Of a stretch of DNA of 64,000 bases, positions 60,701-64,000 are shown piece after piece; within the stretch, counting starts at the first letter, position 1; each line of letters starts with the position of its first letter. A program made the translations under genes and the position numbers. This DNA comes from Nannobrachium achirus (lineage: Eukaryota > Chordata > Actinopteri > Myctophiformes > Myctophidae): NCBI GenBank assembly GCA_963921795.1, contig OY997653.1, forward strand, positions 25,251,203 to 25,315,202. Reading direction: 5' to 3'. The notes beneath the pieces were generated by a model that made no database searches, was not told the DNA's origin, and was given only the letters and a program-made list of their open reading frames with translations.

Positions 60701-60735
60701 TGAACGCTGAGGCACACCATCCCTACACAGTGCGG
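54773..60735 (+). CDS. grhl2: Grainyhead-like transcription factor, grhl2 type, N-terminal 300 codons
   Basis: Grainyhead-like factors bind DNA as dimers in the nucleus and activate epithelial junction and barrier genes. Six exons join in phase: 54773-54792, 56740-56929, 57698-57765, 58763-59150, 60006-60094, 60591-60735 (900 nt, no stop). Family text: MSEECDSKRGLVLV start, SWRLYLENPLTAASKAML and FYDYYNKVPRDKK of the N-terminal activation region, IKTEP, KREQECPSYPQS, TPDSTYTETYK, ITPEEYM, and HQFEYIVEAPQSLK...MSYLNKGQFYPITL, which leads into the CP2-type DNA-binding domain. Those DNA-binding and dimerisation exons lie past the right edge. KVPRDK, KREQ and EEYM favour grhl2 over grhl1; a or b copy is unknown. 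The family is certain, the paralogue about two in three. Confidence 0.85.
54793..56739 (+). other. grhl2 intron 1
   Basis: 55290-55500 carries old hAT-like text (TGGTTCTCAAACATTTTC). 56405-56570 holds a near-repeat pair TTGGCACCTCGGCAGAGTGC / TTGGCACCTCGACAGAGTGC about 135 bp apart. No exon recognised. Confidence 0.5.
56740..56929 (+). CDS. grhl2: grhl2 exon 2
   Basis: 190 nt after acceptor GTGCCTACAG, ends DYYNK at donor GTAACC. Carries the conserved YLENPLTAASKAM block of the activation domain. Confidence 0.93.
56930..57697 (+). other. grhl2 intron 2
   Basis: 57030-57430 looks like an old interspersed repeat (TGATTGATTGATGGTTACTTTATTAG at its left). No boundary pair found, no exon. Confidence 0.4.
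57698..57765 (+). CDS. grhl2: grhl2 exon 3
   Basis: 68 nt, acceptor CTGTTTAG, reads VPRDKKVAGHIKTEPVDADP, donor GTAAAAA. IKTEP is a sumoylation-type motif (inference). Confidence 0.88.
58093..58556 (+). mobile_element. hAT-type MITE in grhl2 intron 3
   Basis: TIR CAGGGTTCCCCAATTAG and inverted CTATTGGGGAACCCTG. Flanks ATCTAGCA (58085-58092) and GTCTAGCA (58557-58564), an 8-bp duplication with one mismatch. Interior (58175-58460) is the foldback with the AGGCGTTGTG hairpin. Confidence 0.88.
58763..59150 (+). CDS. grhl2: grhl2 exon 4
   Basis: 388 nt, acceptor CTTTCCGCAG, donor GTGAGTTT. Reads NFLLPGYPESLLTITPLRNV, KREQECPSYPQS, a Ser-rich run (PSSSSSFS) and TPDSTYTETYKHTPSQ. Confidence 0.92.
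59151..60005 (+). other. grhl2 intron 4
   Basis: Contains two half-copies of the hairpin family (59296-59328 and 59779-59960, the latter ending GAGGTTTCTGACCGACAGTGCTGAT). No exon seen. Confidence 0.55.
60006..60094 (+). CDS. grhl2: grhl2 exon 5
   Basis: 89 nt, acceptor TCGCCCACAG, donor GTAACA. Reads ILSLSEDNVQLRLSSITPEE then YMSSPSSGS. Confidence 0.9.
60591..60735 (+). CDS. grhl2: grhl2 exon 6 (last in window)
   Basis: 145 nt, acceptor TCCCTATCAG, donor GTACGTGTG. Reads HQFEYIVEAPQSLKPKG, MSYLNKGQFYPITL and HHPYTVR. Leads into the DNA-binding domain encoded outside the window. Confidence 0.92.
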
Positions 60736-62986
60736 GTACGTGTGTGTGTGTGCGTGCGCCGTGCATGCATGAGCGTTTGTGTGTACTAAGTGTGTGCGCT
60801 GCTGATGCGCTTTTAATTGCAACTGGAACTGGAACTCCTTCTTTATTGGGAATAACCCCATGAGAGGTACCATCTCGTTTTCAACTGGGCCCTCAACGAC
60901 CATAATGCAATATAAACACAATTAGACCAAACCTTTAACCAAAAAAAGAACTACCCCCGGTTCAGCCAATCACAAGCTACAGCTGATGTAGCATCTCCTA
61001 TGAACTCAATATTCGCCCCCTGTAGACCACGTTTATTACTCATGGGCACAGTAGCATCTGGAGAATTCCTTTTGAACACTGGGAATTAATTAGTGGTTCA
61101 TTCAAACAGGGTTCCCACGGTCATGAAATTCCTGGAAATATTTTGAAATTAGAAAAAAAAAAGTCCTGGAAAAAATAGCTATGCATTATCTTTGGTTATT
61201 GATTTTGTTAATACCTCAAATTAAATGACAAATTAAACATTGCCAAATTGTCAAATATTAGAGGCAGCAATTGTGAAAATAGCCGATCTACATGCTGACA
61301 ACGCCTCGCGTTGCGAGGCGTTGTGAGCATGTAGATCTGCTATTTTCACAATAGAAACGTGTTATACAAAATTCCTCAACTCTTAGTGCTCGTCAGGGTG
61401 CCGGGTCCCCAGTTAAAACATGATTATTTCGGGGGTCACAGCCTGAAAAGGTTGAGAACCACTGGCATACTACCTGTCTTTGGGCATTGCGCATAGGAGT
61501 AAGCGACTTGTTATTGAGCTGAATTATTGTGGGCTCGCCTGGAAGGCGAGCACACGTATGTTATCTTCATTATTTATATACTATACTAGTCAGTATCTCC
61601 TCAAAACTTTGGCGCGCTTCATCTCTTAAACGCTTACACCTTTCAACACCATTCAAATTTTTATGTGTTCAGCTTACTGAGGACACGTGTGCTTGTACTT
61701 TTGGTTTTGAAATGTTTTGTAGTTTAATTATAAAAAAATAAAAATGTTTAACTTTAAGCACCCAATGCATTTCCAATGGGTTTAGTGAGTGGGGAGAGAG
61801 TGAGACAGAGGAAAGGGACCCATGTTTATATTAAGTCGCTGTGGCTGCAATATTCACACTTCAGATATGCTATTTATATCAATGCGTTCACACAGGTCTG
61901 CTGTCTGATTTGATCCAAATGTCTAAGCTGTGTGATGTATAAAACTATAGTTATAGTTAAAACTATAAATAAATGTCCCTCTCCACTCTACTGATTGACA
62001 CAGCTGTGATTAAAGGCTTGGCTGTCATTGGCTGTTCTGTGGTGATGTAGCCTTACATAAGTCGGCCCTGCAGTGACAATGCGAAAGTCTCGGCAGAGAC
62101 GTCTTAATGTAAGGCTAGTGGTGCTGCAAAGTAACCAAGTACATTTACTCAAGTATATACAAACAAGTACTTGTACCTACAGTACAATTTTTAGGTACTT
62201 TTACTCTAATTTCCATTTTTGTTACTTATACTCTACTATAAATACAGCATTTGACAGCTTCAGTTACTTTTTATTTAGCAGATTTTATTATTAATAATAA
62301 TAATTATTATTAACACGCACGCACGCACGCACGCACACACGCACACACACACGCATACACACACACTGACACACAAACAACTGTTACTGTGTTACTGTGG
62401 AGACGTTTGCTTGTATTTGTCTTTGACACATGTTTTGTAGTGTTTTAGAAATTTAACTTAAAAAGAATAAGGTTCCCGGGCGATGGGCTTTACAGTATAT
62501 ATCCTAGAACCCGCAGGGGCACTCTGTGTGGTTGTTGTTGGTTGTCAGGGAGATATCACAACCAATGCATTTCCAAATCAGACGATCAACCGAAGTGGAC
62601 CCACCTGGCAAAACCACACCCCAAACACTTTAAAAGCCATGAATTTCAGCCTGTCTGCATTTGAATCCTAGTATATCCCATATGCATTTGGATCAGCATG
62701 TCCCGTACTGTATACCAACTTTTACTTTACACTTTTGTTACTTATACTCCACTGCAATTGCATTTGGCAGCTTTAGTTACTTGTTACTTTGCAGATTTTA
62801 TTATTAATACAAAACATACGGTAGATGAATCACGTAGAAGCTGATCTACAATGTGACATTGCGACATGTTGTGATCTTGTAGATCTGCTGTTTTTAAAAA
62901 GCTTGTCAATATTAGGACCATCTGCGTACTATTACTTTGATGTGGTTTGCTGGTTTGCAAAGTGTAGTTCAGGGACCCCTAGGACA

Positions 62987-62989
<3 letters not shown>

Positions 62990-63073
<84 letters not shown>
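62990..63073. repeat. (CA)n microsatellite
   Basis: About 41 uninterrupted CA units in grhl2 intron 6. Confidence 0.97.
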
Positions 63074-63075
<2 letters not shown>

Positions 63076-63211
63076 TCCCCATCTTTCTTCCCAGGCTTTA
63101 AACAGCCATAACTTCAGTTCCCAACATGCTACTGGTCTCGAACTTTTGTTGTTGGTTACCCGTCCACATTATATTTTAATTTTATTTTGATTTAATTGTC
63201 CATACCTTTAA

Positions 63212-63546
63212 AGGACCAGGTCACCTCTGGGACAACCAGATCTTATTTTATTGTTGTGTGGGACACGATCAACACAATCCTGTAATTTCTTGTGTTCAAC
63301 TGTGTTTTTAGATATTTTATTATTTCAGCATGCTACAACTGGTCATATGATGCTTTGTAGCATGATATTGCATCATCTCATGCATCATATGATGCAAAAT
63401 GCATCATATGACCAGTTGTAGCATACTGAAATACTAAAATATCTAAAAACACAGATTGAACACAAAAAATAACTCAACATTGTGTTGATCGTGTCCCCAC
63501 ACAACAATAAAATAAGATCTGGTTGTCCCAAAGGTGACCTGGTCCT
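63212..63546. mobile_element. TTAA-flanked palindromic MITE
   Basis: TTAA at 63208-63211 and 63547-63550. TIR AGGACCAGGTCACCTCTGGG / inverted AGGACCAGGTCACCTTTGGG; the arms pair almost throughout (GATCGTGTCCC, CAACTGGTCATATGATGC) around an axis near 63378. 335 bp. Confidence 0.92.
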
Positions 63547-63854
63547 TTAAGTTCATGTAATAACACTGCTTGTCTACATTGTATTTGCATTACCATTTTA
63601 CGTCAGTAAAATGAAAGAGAGCATTGCCTGGGAACTTGACACTTTTACTATTATTGTTTTGGGTTGGAATCGAGCCCACACTGTTTCGAAGGAACAGTAT
63701 TTCTAGTTGTTATATAGTCCTGGAAATTGGGTTAAATATTCTGGAAAGGTTTTGGAAAAGTTTTGGAAATTAATTGGTAAAAATGTGTGGGAACCCTGTT
63801 CAAAGGACAGAAGTTACTGATGGAGCTTTATCATCATGTCATTATTTATCGTCA

Positions 63855-64000
63855 TTTAAAGGAGTAGTTCACCACTTTTCAACCTGTCTTCATATAATAG
63901 GTCCTCACTAATGTTCATAATAAAATAGCACAATTTTTTTCTATTCATACTGGGTCTCATAGGAGAGCTGTCAAATCCTTCCTACCGGTGACATCATCGT
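63855..64000 (+). repeat. TTAA-ended MITE-like repeat at the right edge
   Basis: TTAAAGGAGTAGTTCACCACTTTTCAACC onward. Same family as 115-255, in the opposite orientation. Runs off the window. Confidence 0.7.

Larger units (their letters stand above)
61107..63798. mobile_element. CAGGGTTCCCAC-type element with nested insertions, grhl2 intron 6
   Basis: Ends CAGGGTTCCCACGG and inverted GTGTGGGAACCCTG. TTCAAA on both sides (61101-61106, 63799-63804), a short target duplication. Contains a truncated hAT MITE (about 61175-61466, ends AGGTTGAGAACCACTG) with a perfect hairpin, two copies of TACTTTTACT/GTTACTTATACTC repeat text (62170-62300, 62700-62815), (CA)n tracts at 62315-62370 and 62990-63073, and a TTAA MITE. 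Confidence 0.75.

Overview
The window is nuclear DNA of a ray-finned (teleost) fish. It has small exons with GT/AG introns, two vertebrate gene models, long (CA)n/(GT)n microsatellites, and a dense, young and nested load of transposable elements (piggyBac-like, hAT and TTAA-type MITEs, L1/Tx1, RTE-like and L2-like LINEs, a Ty3/gypsy LTR element, a tRNA-derived SINE). There are no operons, CRISPR arrays or rRNA genes, and I see no tRNA gene.

Two host genes can be assembled by hand. A complete kelch-like (KLHL) gene runs on the minus strand from 44668 to 20993. Its 12 exons keep a consistent reading phase and give 1752 nt, or 583 residues: BTB, then BACK, then a kelch propeller. A grainyhead-like transcription factor (grhl2 type) starts at 54773 on the plus strand. 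Its first six coding exons (900 nt, 300 residues) lie inside the window and the DNA-binding exons lie beyond the right edge. The two genes are divergent, about 10 kb apart. A third, very tentative set of three small exons lies at 6377-7266.

Layout. 0.1-0.26 kb: a TTAA-type repeat. 0.6-3.3 kb: a piggyBac transposase with introns, disabled by an internal deletion. 4.7-7.3 kb: MITEs and the tentative exons inside a tandem duplication. 7.3-11.8 kb: a multi-layer nest (L1, then a TIR element, then a giant palindromic element and a SINE). 12.4-14.3 kb: dispersed repeats and foldback elements. 14.9-20.4 kb: an element with split direct repeats in the order expected of DIRS/Ngaro-like elements but without coding capacity. 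21-44.7 kb: the KLHL gene, with introns holding two foldback elements, TTAA MITEs, an RTE-like LINE, an L1 fragment, an intact-looking gypsy element with identical LTRs, and a hAT MITE sitting exactly on a splice donor. 46-49.3 kb: a large inverted-repeat element with an unusual ORF pair. 49.4-54 kb: MITEs, an L2-like fragment and an L1 copy with a clear target-site duplication. 54.8-64 kb: grhl2 exons with MITE-rich introns.

Exon boundaries were placed by reading splice signals and checking phase. No database or transcript was consulted, so paralogue names and TE family names are inferences from memory of the families.
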